DNA from: Longimicrobiales bacterium
GTDB taxonomy: Bacteria > Gemmatimonadota > Gemmatimonadetes > Longimicrobiales > Gaopeijiaceae
NCBI GenBank assembly: GCA_028278645.1
Contig: JANQDZ010000006.1
Span: 23,775-87,774 of the forward strand
Direction of reading: 5' to 3'
Length of the DNA stretch: 64,000 nucleotides
Below, one piece after another: positions 42,824-50,346 of this stretch. Positions within the stretch are counted from its first letter, which is position 1, and every line of letters starts with the position of its first letter. Made by a program: the position numbers and the translations under genes. The notes beneath the pieces were generated by a model. It was not told where the DNA came from, searched no databases, and saw nothing but the letters and a program-made list of their open reading frames with translations.

Positions 42824-43594
42824 TCATCGAATGTGGTAGGTGACTCCGGTTCGGAGTCCGACATCGTCCTCATCAAGGCCCGTGGGGGCCCTGCTATCGT
42901 GTCTCCAGGTCAGGGAGACGTTCAGGTCCAAGGCAGAAACCACCTTGACGACCAGCCCGACCTCTCCGGAGAGCCGGTAATCCTCGAAACCTTTGACGTT
43001 GGGCTGATAATAGACCACGGTGACCCACCGATTTCCCTCGCCGATGGGCCCTGATCCCACCACAAGGTTGGCCATGCGAACGGCCTCGGTGTCGGCCTCC
43101 TCCCCGGGCTCCAGCCTGTCCTCGTCCAGGCGCTCGGCCTCGAACATCAGCCCGCTTCCCACCTCCAGGCGAGAACCCGCTCCGCCGAGGAGCCTGTACC
43201 GAAGGCCGCTACCCAGCAGGAAACGGCGATTCAGGAACAGGTTTTCGTTCGCCTGGACTTGGAGGAAGTGGAACGTCCGGAACCGATCCGAGAACCGGTA
43301 GTTGTACCGAATATGGACGTAACGATTGTCCAGGATGTTCTTCTCGTTCTTCTCCAGGTGTTCCAAACCTGCGTATCCCCGGATCCAATGCCGTTCGCCC
43401 AGCACGCCGATCCCCAGATCACCCCCGAACTGGAAGATGTCGGTGTTTCCCTCTGCCCATCGGAGCCGGCCAGAGACCTCTGCGTGAATCTCCTCCGACT
43501 CGTCGGCTTGGAGTGCCTCCACGTTCAGTATCGCCTGGGCCGATCCGGTGGAGGGCCAGACCAGTGCCAGGAGTAAGACGAGGCGCCTGGTCAT
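42824..43594 (-). CDS. DUF481-type outer-membrane beta-barrel protein
   Basis: A 256-residue exported protein with a short signal peptide (LLLALVWPSTGSAQ) and a barrel-like strand pattern: VSGRLRWAEGNTDIFQFGGDLGIG, YRFSDRFRTFHFLQVQANENLFLNRRFLLGSGLRYRLL and a C-terminal VSLTWRHDSRAPTGLDEDDVGLRTGVTYHIR. This is the DUF481 (YdiY-like) pattern of salt-induced outer-membrane proteins. Its ATG overlaps the S46 peptidase stop by 4 nt, so they are cotranscribed, probably as an envelope peptidase and partner. Confidence 0.85.
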   Translation of the reverse strand: MTRRLVLLLALVWPSTGSAQAILNVEALQADESEEIHAEVSGRLRWAEGNTDIFQFGGDLGIGVLGERHWIRGYAGLEHLEKNEKNILDNRYVHIRYNYRFSDRFRTFHFLQVQANENLFLNRRFLLGSGLRYRLLGGAGSRLEVGSGLMFEAERLDEDRLEPGEEADTEAVRMANLVVGSGPIGEGNRWVTVVYYQPNVKGFEDYRLSGEVGLVVKVVSALDLNVSLTWRHDSRAPTGLDEDDVGLRTGVTYHIR

Positions 43595-45807
43595 CTGCCT
43601 ACGGCGTCCGCTTCGGCTTCCGTCCTGAAGAGTCGGTGAGTGAGAATCTCCTGCACGATGCGGTCGGCGTCGTACACGACGTCCATGGCTTCTTTGATGG
43701 CCCGGACGTCTACCATGATGTTTCTGCCACGCTCAGGGAGGAAGATGAAGTCCCGGCTTAGGCCCTCCACGTTCCGGTCGAAATTTAATCCGACGATCTC
43801 CAGGCCGGGCGTCACGGCCGGGGAGCCCGAATTCCCGCCGTAGGTGTCGGCCGTGGAGATGAAGTTCAGAGGAGTGCCCAGGTCAAGCTCCGGATGGGGA
43901 GGGAGCCATCGATCAGGGAGGTTCCAATCCGACTCCCGACCATAGGAGTAAAAGTGGTCGTAGAGGCCGAAAAAGGTTGTGTAGACCGGTGCCAGAGTCC
44001 CGTTGTAGGTGTAGGGTTTGACCACCCCGTCAGTGATCCGCGGGGAACGCGATGCATCGGGGGGAACGTCGGGTCCGTAGACAGCGAACCGGGCCTTTCC
44101 CAGATCGGCCGCCAGTTCGCGCTCCTGGGCCGACAGAGCGTTGAGACGCGTCTGGTAGCCGGCCAGGGAAGGTAGGATGGCCCGAGCGAGGACGATGGCG
44201 GGGTCGGCGGCCGAAAGGGTCCCTGATTCCAGGGCCGCCTCCGTCGATTCCGCCGAAGACAGCGCCGACCGTGTCAGAAGGTGTGTGGTGGCTCCTTCTA
44301 CGCTACGGCCACCGAGGGCCGCGCTGGTTACGGGATGGTCCCTTCCCAGGAACCGCTCGAAGTCTCGAAGGCGTTCTGCCAGGAAGGCCTCTTCCATTTC
44401 TTCGGGATGCGAGGCGATCTCCAGGATCTGGTCCCTGACCTGATCTAGCTGGGCGGGTGGAACTCCCCCCGCCTCTTGGGCCTGGAGGTACTGAGCGGCA
44501 TAGATGCCCCGGACGAGAAGGGCCGATTCGGTGTTCCCCGGAGCCAGCCGAACGTAGGCCGAGTACTCGGGGGCTACGGCCATTTTCTCGGCTTGGATGT
44601 TCGCTACGTTCTGGATCAAGTCACCCCACTGGACCCTCAGCTCCGGATCGGCATCCAGAGCCTCCTGGAACAACCGCTCTCCGTCGGCCTTGCGTTCCAT
44701 GATGACCGGGTCCTTCAAGGCATCTAGGCGGCCGGAGTTGGCTTTCAGGGAGTTGGAGAGGCCGAACATCTGGTTCCGGAGCCCCATGGCCTCCCCTTGG
44801 TCAGGGTTCTCTTCGTAGAACTCCCTCATGATGTCCAACCGACTGCCGAGGAACGACTTCTGGGCGGCCACGGACACGTCACGCTGGAACTCCAGCTGGG
44901 CCACCGTATTCAGACGGTTCGTGGGTCCCGGATTCCCGATGACAAAGACCACATCGTCTTCCTGCACCCCGTCCAGGCTCCATCCGAAGAAGTGTTCGGT
45001 CTCGAGGGGCTCGCCGTCGCTGCCATACACCCGGAGGAAAGTGAAATCCAGGGCATATCGAGGATAGGTGAAGTTGTCGGGGTCACCTCCAAAAAAGCCC
45101 AACTGCAGCTCGGCGGCGGCCACCATCCGTACATCGGTAAACCGGCGGTAGGTGTAAGCCGAATAACGCCCTCCGTTGTAGAGGGCGGTGACCTCCACCC
45201 TCACGGCACCTTCCCCTCCTGCGTGGGCCGAGCCGATCCGGTCTTGGATTTGGGAGATTACCTCCTGACGGGCGGATTCCCGTGCCTGTTCGCCAGAGGC
45301 CTGGTCCATGGCCTGGAGCACCTCATCCGAGACATCTTCCGCAGCGATGAGCTGGTCCACGTAGTAGTTCGGGATGGGTCGCTCTTCGTCGAGGCTCGTG
45401 GCATAGAACCCGTCGTCCAGGAGACTCTCGCCTTCCCTGGTCACATTCACGACAGCGCCACGGGCACAGTGGTGATTCGTCACCACCAGCCCATTCGGAG
45501 ACACGAACGCGGCCGAACACCCAGGGATCCTCAGGGCGGCAAGACGGGCGGTGTCGAACCAGTCCTGATCAGCCGTGAACCCGTAGGTCTGAGTGAAGTA
45601 ATCCATGGGGGCGTTTTCGAACGTCCACATCTTCCCCATGTCGAAGCGTCCCGCTTGGGTCGGGTCGGTGGGGCTACCCGGTGCCTGCCCTGAGACCGGT
45701 TTCCTTATGGGGGCCAGGAATAGAAGTAGGAACAACCCGAAGAACAGGATCCTGTGGGTGGGATGGGGCACCGGAAACCGGGAGCCGGGGGTATGGTTCA
45801 ACGACAT
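43591..45807 (-). CDS. S46-family dipeptidyl-peptidase (DPP7/DPP11-like)
   Basis: A 738-residue exported serine peptidase. An N-terminal signal/anchor segment spans about residues 19-40. The trypsin-like catalytic domain has the His in TNHHCARG (His112/His113), and the nucleophile is Ser662 in GGNSGSPAV. Between them is the alpha-helical insertion typical of S46. Family enzymes release dipeptides from peptides in the periplasm and are common in Bacteroidota. Full length fits (about 710-740 residues). Coupled to the DUF481 barrel gene. Confidence 0.93.
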   Translation of the reverse strand: MSLNHTPGSRFPVPHPTHRILFFGLFLLLFLAPIRKPVSGQAPGSPTDPTQAGRFDMGKMWTFENAPMDYFTQTYGFTADQDWFDTARLAALRIPGCSAAFVSPNGLVVTNHHCARGAVVNVTREGESLLDDGFYATSLDEERPIPNYYVDQLIAAEDVSDEVLQAMDQASGEQARESARQEVISQIQDRIGSAHAGGEGAVRVEVTALYNGGRYSAYTYRRFTDVRMVAAAELQLGFFGGDPDNFTYPRYALDFTFLRVYGSDGEPLETEHFFGWSLDGVQEDDVVFVIGNPGPTNRLNTVAQLEFQRDVSVAAQKSFLGSRLDIMREFYEENPDQGEAMGLRNQMFGLSNSLKANSGRLDALKDPVIMERKADGERLFQEALDADPELRVQWGDLIQNVANIQAEKMAVAPEYSAYVRLAPGNTESALLVRGIYAAQYLQAQEAGGVPPAQLDQVRDQILEIASHPEEMEEAFLAERLRDFERFLGRDHPVTSAALGGRSVEGATTHLLTRSALSSAESTEAALESGTLSAADPAIVLARAILPSLAGYQTRLNALSAQERELAADLGKARFAVYGPDVPPDASRSPRITDGVVKPYTYNGTLAPVYTTFFGLYDHFYSYGRESDWNLPDRWLPPHPELDLGTPLNFISTADTYGGNSGSPAVTPGLEIVGLNFDRNVEGLSRDFIFLPERGRNIMVDVRAIKEAMDVVYDADRIVQEILTHRLFRTEAEADAVGR

Positions 45808-45940
45808 GATGACGGCCTACTATGCTGAAGTTGACGTTTCCGGGGAGCTCCGGACTTGGAGTTTCAATACATAACGGCTTTTTGGGTTCGAAGCAGCCCC
45901 TTCGCCCATGATGCAGCCGTCGGTCACCAGGCGTGAGAAC

Positions 45941-46414
45941 ATGAACTGGAAAGTCGGAGTATTCCTCCTCAGTCTAACGGGCCTCGTCCTCCAAGGATGT
46001 GGAACAGAAGAGGCGCAGTCAGGGCCAGGGATCTCCGTGGAGGGTCCCTGGGCCCGGGCCATGCCCGTACTACAACCAGAGGGTGGCCCGGGAACCAACT
46101 CAGCGCTTTACCTCAACATCCGGAACGATGGGAGGGGTGAGGACCGGCTTCTGGGCGGAAGCACGCCGGCGGCGACGGCGGTGGAGGTTCATGAAAGCTA
46201 TCTCGAGGGTGAGGTGATGAGAATGCGAAGAGTGGACGCCCTGGCCCTTCCGCCGTCCTCCACAACCGAGCTCAAACCGGGTGGCCTCCACATCATGCTC
46301 ATCGACCTGGTTCATCCCCTGATGGAGGGGGACTCGCTCGCGTTGACGCTCCGGTTCGAGACCTCGGGGTCCCTGGAACTGTCGGTTCCGGTTAGGGGCT
46401 CAGGCGGCCAGTAG
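45941..46414 (+). CDS. PCu(A)C-type copper chaperone lipoprotein
   Basis: A 157-residue periplasmic lipoprotein; the lipobox LVLQGC places the lipidated Cys near residue 20. The mature domain has the PCu(A)C copper site: VHESYLEGEVMRM followed by GGLHIML, i.e. His-x-Met ligands. These proteins deliver Cu(I) to the CuA centre of cytochrome oxidase. No oxidase genes are nearby. The ATG at 45941 gives a well-formed signal peptide; an ATG at 45908 adds residues before it and neither has a strong ribosome-binding site. Confidence 0.85.
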   Translation: MNWKVGVFLLSLTGLVLQGCGTEEAQSGPGISVEGPWARAMPVLQPEGGPGTNSALYLNIRNDGRGEDRLLGGSTPAATAVEVHESYLEGEVMRMRRVDALALPPSSTTELKPGGLHIMLIDLVHPLMEGDSLALTLRFETSGSLELSVPVRGSGGQ

Positions 46415-46436
46415 GGAGGGTCTCGGGAGGCAATCC

Positions 46437-47477
46437 GTGTCCAGACGACAAGTTCCAGAGTGGCGAGATCGGGCTGCGGCTGGTCTCCTGATCGAACAGC
46501 TCGATCGTGTTGACCTCACCGGACCGGCGTTGGTCATGGACGATCCCCTCCTAGACGTTGGGGCCGAATTAAAAAGGAGGGGGGTGACGGTCACCGCCCA
46601 TGATCGCCGGGCCCTGGGAAACCGGGAGGCGGCGCCGTGGCCGTCTCCGGGCCCGTACGGGATGGCGACCCTCCGACTTCCCCGGGCCAAGGAAGAGCTT
46701 GCCATGGGACTCTCGGCGGCGGCTTCCGTCTTGGGCCCAGGTAGCTCGATCCTGGTCTACGGAGCCAACGACGAGGGGATTCGGGGGGCCGTGAGTTTGG
46801 TGGGTAAGGTGTTCTCTTCGGCGGATACGTTCGCCGTCGGGGGGCGATGCCGTGTGGTCCAAGGCGTGGGACCCGGGACCGGCGCTGGAGAAGAAGCTTC
46901 CCTGGAAGCCTGGAGGGCTTTCCTCGACCTCGACTACCCGGACCTTCCCCCGCATTGGGTTTCTTATCCCGGTGTTTTCTCTCATGGCGGCTTGGACGAT
47001 GGAACGAGGCTCCTCCTGGACTCGGTTCCGTCCTTTTCGGCTGGAAGCCGAATCCTGGACTATGGGTGCGGAAGCGGAGTGATCGGATACGTGGTTCGGG
47101 AACGGGGCGTAGGTTTGGTGGTTGAGATGCTGGACGTGGACGCTGTGTCCCTGGAGGCGGTCAGGGAGAACATGCCCGGGGCCCGGAGGCACCTCATGGA
47201 CGGGCTTCATTCGGACGACCTCGGGCCCTACGACGCGGTGGTCTCCAACCCGCCTTTCCACCAGGGAAAGGCCGAGGATCCGTCTATGATCGAGTCTTTC
47301 ATCGACGTGGCGTCACGTCTATTGAGTAGGAAGGGATCCTTGGTCTTTGTCGCCCAACGGAGACTGTCCCTGGAACGCCCTCTAAAAAAACAGTTTCGGT
47401 CGGTGAAAATCCTGGCCGAGGACCGGACCTTCAGGGTTTGGGAAGGTCAAAAGCCGAAGCAGCCAACGAGGAAATGA
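46437..47477 (+). CDS. RsmC-like rRNA guanine-N2 methyltransferase
   Basis: A 346-residue class I SAM methyltransferase with two tandem Rossmann domains, as in RsmC (16S rRNA m2G1207). The C-terminal catalytic domain has the SAM motif ILDYGCGSGVIGY (about residues 205-218) and the catalytic SNPPFHQGK. The N-terminal domain is a degenerate copy (LVYGANDEGIRGA). RsmC versus RlmG cannot be settled by eye. GTG 46437 has GGGAGG 6 nt upstream. The stop sits in an ATGA overlap with the next reading frame. Confidence 0.9.
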   Translation: MSRRQVPEWRDRAAAGLLIEQLDRVDLTGPALVMDDPLLDVGAELKRRGVTVTAHDRRALGNREAAPWPSPGPYGMATLRLPRAKEELAMGLSAAASVLGPGSSILVYGANDEGIRGAVSLVGKVFSSADTFAVGGRCRVVQGVGPGTGAGEEASLEAWRAFLDLDYPDLPPHWVSYPGVFSHGGLDDGTRLLLDSVPSFSAGSRILDYGCGSGVIGYVVRERGVGLVVEMLDVDAVSLEAVRENMPGARRHLMDGLHSDDLGPYDAVVSNPPFHQGKAEDPSMIESFIDVASRLLSRKGSLVFVAQRRLSLERPLKKQFRSVKILAEDRTFRVWEGQKPKQPTRK

Positions 47478-47479
47478 CT

Positions 47480-48841
47480 ATGGATCGAAGAGCCTTTTCC
47501 CGGACGTTCGGAACGGCCCTGGGCGCTGCCCTAGGCTCCGGCCTGGGTGCCTCCGCCCTGTTCCCGGAGGCTCTCATGTCTCCTTTCCTCGAAAGCCGGA
47601 GGACGTCCCAGGAACAACCTCTCATCAACGGCCCCCGGCTCCACGGCTGGCTCCGGGAGCTGTCCCAGTTCGGGCGGCGGCCCGACGGCGGCGTAGATCG
47701 AATGGCGTTCAGCGATGCCGACATCCAGGGCAGGGCCTTCGTACGGTCCCTGATGGAGTCGGCAGGCTTGGAGGTACGGGTGGACCTGGTGGGAAACCTG
47801 TTTGGCCGCCTCCCTGGGGCCGATCCGAGTCTTCAGCCCCTGATGGTGGGGTCTCACCTCGACTCGGTGCCGGCTGGAGGAAACTACGATGGTCCACTTG
47901 GAACTCTGGGCGCCTTGGAAGGAGTTCAAACGCTGGTGGAGGCCGGCCTCACCCCCCGTCACCCCGTGGACGTGGTAGCGTTTGTGAATGAAGAAGGGGG
48001 GAAGACAGGGAGTCGGGTCCTGGCGGGCGAATTCCGTCGGGAAGAGCTCCAGCTGATCTCGGCAAGTGGCTTCAGCATCGGAGAAGGGATTCGCCGGCTG
48101 GGCGGAGACCCGGACCGGCTGGAAGAGGCCCGGCTGAAGCGTGGATCCGTCGCTGGGTATCTGGAACTTCATGTTGAGCAGGGTGCCATCTTGGAGAAAA
48201 ATGGGGTGCCCATCGGTGTGGTGGAGGGAATCGTGGGGATCAGGCGGTGGACAGCGGTGGTGAGGGGTGCAGCCAACCACGCCGGTACCACCCCTATGGA
48301 TCAGCGTCGGGATGCCTTGATCGGTGCGGCTCGGTTGGTGGAAGCCGTGAACCGGGTGGCTACGTCGATTCCTGGTAGCCAGGTGGCGACGGTAGGGAGA
48401 ATCGAGGCCAGCCCTGGCGCGCCCAACGTGATTCCGGGAGAGGTCCGAATGAGCATCGAGATCCGAGCCTTGGGAATGGATCGGATCCAAGAGGTGATGG
48501 ATGGGATCCAGTTGGAGGCCGAGGTCATAGGAGCCGAGAACGACACGCCCATCGAACTCAACGAGTTCTACCTCAGCGCCGCTGCACCCACTGACCTTCG
48601 GTTCAGGGACTGGGTTGAGGCCGCGGCCCGGGACCTGAGACTGGATTCTCAACGGATGCCGAGCGGGGCAGGCCACGACGCCCAGGCCGTAGCCCATTTC
48701 GCGCCCATGGGGATGGTCTTTATCCCGAGCGTCGGCGGTCTCAGTCACCACCCGGACGAGTACTCCCGCCCCGAAGACATCGAGGCGGGAGTGAACGTCC
48801 TACTCGGCGCTCTATTGAAGGCAGACGAAGAGCTGGACTAG
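47480..48841 (+). CDS. M20-family amidohydrolase (N-carbamoyl amino acid / allantoate type)
   Basis: A 453-residue zinc-dependent amidase of the AllC/HyuC group. Metal ligands are in VGSHLDSVPAGGNYDG, FVNEEGGKTGS and GAGHDAQ. Family enzymes hydrolyse N-carbamoyl-L-amino acids or allantoate. The N-terminus, MDRRAFSRTFGTALGAAL, has twin arginines followed by a hydrophobic stretch, consistent with Tat export, which would be unusual for this cytoplasmic family. ATG 47480 was chosen because GAGG is 8 nt upstream; ATG 47474 overlaps the previous stop but is too close to it. Confidence 0.87.
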   Translation: MDRRAFSRTFGTALGAALGSGLGASALFPEALMSPFLESRRTSQEQPLINGPRLHGWLRELSQFGRRPDGGVDRMAFSDADIQGRAFVRSLMESAGLEVRVDLVGNLFGRLPGADPSLQPLMVGSHLDSVPAGGNYDGPLGTLGALEGVQTLVEAGLTPRHPVDVVAFVNEEGGKTGSRVLAGEFRREELQLISASGFSIGEGIRRLGGDPDRLEEARLKRGSVAGYLELHVEQGAILEKNGVPIGVVEGIVGIRRWTAVVRGAANHAGTTPMDQRRDALIGAARLVEAVNRVATSIPGSQVATVGRIEASPGAPNVIPGEVRMSIEIRALGMDRIQEVMDGIQLEAEVIGAENDTPIELNEFYLSAAAPTDLRFRDWVEAAARDLRLDSQRMPSGAGHDAQAVAHFAPMGMVFIPSVGGLSHHPDEYSRPEDIEAGVNVLLGALLKADEELD

Positions 48842-48868
48842 CCTCTCAGGCTCGCCATTGGGCCCATA

Positions 48869-49867
48869 CTACTCCAGGATCTCGTTCTGGTAAGCGTAAA
48901 GTCCCGGTGACCCACCGGTGTGCAGGAAGAGGACCTTCTCTCCCTTCTTGAAATGCCCTTTTTGGATCAGGTCCAATAGGCCGGCGGCGGCTTTCCCCGT
49001 ATAAACCGGGTCCAGGAGAATGCCCTCGATCCTGGCGAAGGTCCTGACGGCTTCGGCCATTTCGTCGGTGGGAATGGAGTATCCAGGGCCCACATAGTCG
49101 TCGAAGATCTTGAGTTCTCCCTCTGGGGGCGTGGCAGGCAGCCCCAGGAACTCCCGGGTGTCCTTGGCCAATCCCCCAATTAGCCCTTCCTGGTCCGGAA
49201 CCGGGCGTCGAACACTGATTCCGGTGACCGGGATGGAGCTACCCATGGCCCGCATTCCGACGAGAATCCCGGAATGGGTCCCGCCGCTCCCGCTGGCGGT
49301 GACCAGGTGGTCGAACTGGATCCCCTTCTCGAAGGATTGAGCCAGGATCTCCTGTGTGCAGGAGACATAGCCGAGGGCTCCGATGGCATTCGATCCGCCG
49401 CCAGGGATGATGTATCCCTTACGCCCCTCGGCGGCCAACTCGTCCACCTCGGCTTGCATGGCGGCGTTGAGATCGGTCCCAAGATCCACAACGGTGGTCT
49501 TTTCCACCCCCAGGAGGCGGAAGAGGAAGTTGTTTCCGCTGGCGTCGTAGTCGTAGGAATCGGGCACGCGCTGCTCCAGGACCAGACGGCAGTTCATGCC
49601 TTCTTTAACGGCTGCCGAAAGAGTGAGCCGACAGTGGTTGGACTGTACGGCGCCGACCGTGATCAACGTGTCGGCTCCCTGGCGCAGCGCGTCGGCAACC
49701 AAAAATTCCAACTTCCGGGTCTTGTTCCCTCCAGCCGTCAGGCCGAGAAGGTCATCCCTTTTGATGAAGATGTGGGGGCCACCCATGTGCTGGGTAAGGA
49801 GTGGTAGATGCTCCAGGGGCGTCCAGCCCTCCGTATATCGTCGCCGGGGGAAACGAGCAAGGTCCAT
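48869..49867 (-). CDS. dcyD: D-cysteine desulfhydrase / ACC deaminase family PLP enzyme
   Basis: A 332-residue fold-type II PLP enzyme. The Schiff-base Lys lies in TAGGNKTRKLEF (about residue 49), and SNHCRLTLSAA and HTGGSPGLYAY match the D-cysteine desulfhydrase branch (YedO/DcyD), which degrades D-cysteine to pyruvate, sulfide and ammonia. ACC deaminase is the main alternative. The ATG at 49867 is 6 nt from GAGAGG and preferred over the GTG at 49870. It is divergent from feoAB. Confidence 0.86.
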   Translation of the reverse strand: MDLARFPRRRYTEGWTPLEHLPLLTQHMGGPHIFIKRDDLLGLTAGGNKTRKLEFLVADALRQGADTLITVGAVQSNHCRLTLSAAVKEGMNCRLVLEQRVPDSYDYDASGNNFLFRLLGVEKTTVVDLGTDLNAAMQAEVDELAAEGRKGYIIPGGGSNAIGALGYVSCTQEILAQSFEKGIQFDHLVTASGSGGTHSGILVGMRAMGSSIPVTGISVRRPVPDQEGLIGGLAKDTREFLGLPATPPEGELKIFDDYVGPGYSIPTDEMAEAVRTFARIEGILLDPVYTGKAAAGLLDLIQKGHFKKGEKVLFLHTGGSPGLYAYQNEILE

Positions 49868-50000
49868 CACGAGCCTCTCAAGCTGGGATTTTAAAGGATC
49901 ACACCGAGGGAGAATGGGGAGAATCGGGCTCGTTGGCCATAGGTGGAGGAACCGGTTGTTATCCTTGACCCGTCCCCTCGATCAAAAGAGATTGTTTGGG

Positions 50001-50019
50001 GTTGAAAATGGTTCTCAAC
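50001..50019. promoter_or_regulatory. Fur box upstream of feoAB
   Basis: GTTGAAAATGGTTCTCAAC is a 19-bp near-perfect palindrome. Its inner 15 bases, TGAAAATGGTTCTCA, match the 7-1-7 Fur consensus TGAwAATnATTwTCA at nearly all positions. It lies 15 nt before the feoA ATG, so an iron-loaded Fur protein would block transcription or initiation. No fur gene is in the window. Confidence 0.82.
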
Positions 50020-50034
50020 TAGGTACTTAACCTG

Positions 50035-50346
50035 ATGCGTTCCCGCGGCTGGTTCGGAGGAAGAGGGTGGGGGAGGCGTCGTCGTAGGCGTCGTCGCCTG
50101 AGGCGTTCCCGCGCCCCGGTCACCCTGGCGGACCTCAGGGAAGGCGAATCCGGGGTTGTGGACTCTCTCCAGCTTCCAGAAGACGTGGCCCTTCGCCTCA
50201 TGGAGTTGGGGTTTATCCCCGGCACCACGGTCGTAGCCGGCCGGGCAGCCCCTGGTGGAGATCCCAGGGTGTACCGCGTGGACGGGAGCGAGATCGCCCT
50301 TCGGCGGGAAACCACCCGACACCTTCTGTTGCGGCTTCTGGGATGA
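50035..50346 (+). CDS. feoA: Ferrous iron transport protein A with Arg-rich extension
   Basis: A 103-residue protein. Residues about 28-103 form the FeoA SH3-like domain (LADLREGESGVV, ALRLMELGFIPGTTV, IALRRETTRHLLLRLLG). Residues 1-27 are an unusual Gly/Arg-rich extension with eight consecutive arginines. FeoA works with FeoB in ferrous iron uptake at the inner membrane. The start is the first ATG after the Fur box and no later ATG or GTG precedes the domain. Its stop overlaps the feoB start (ATGA). Confidence 0.88.
   Translation: MRSRGWFGGRGWGRRRRRRRRLRRSRAPVTLADLREGESGVVDSLQLPEDVALRLMELGFIPGTTVVAGRAAPGGDPRVYRVDGSEIALRRETTRHLLLRLLG

Noticed and set aside
47531..48751. 406-codon minus-strand frame opposite the M20 hydrolase
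   Set aside because: The plus strand carries all metal-binding motifs of the M20 family.
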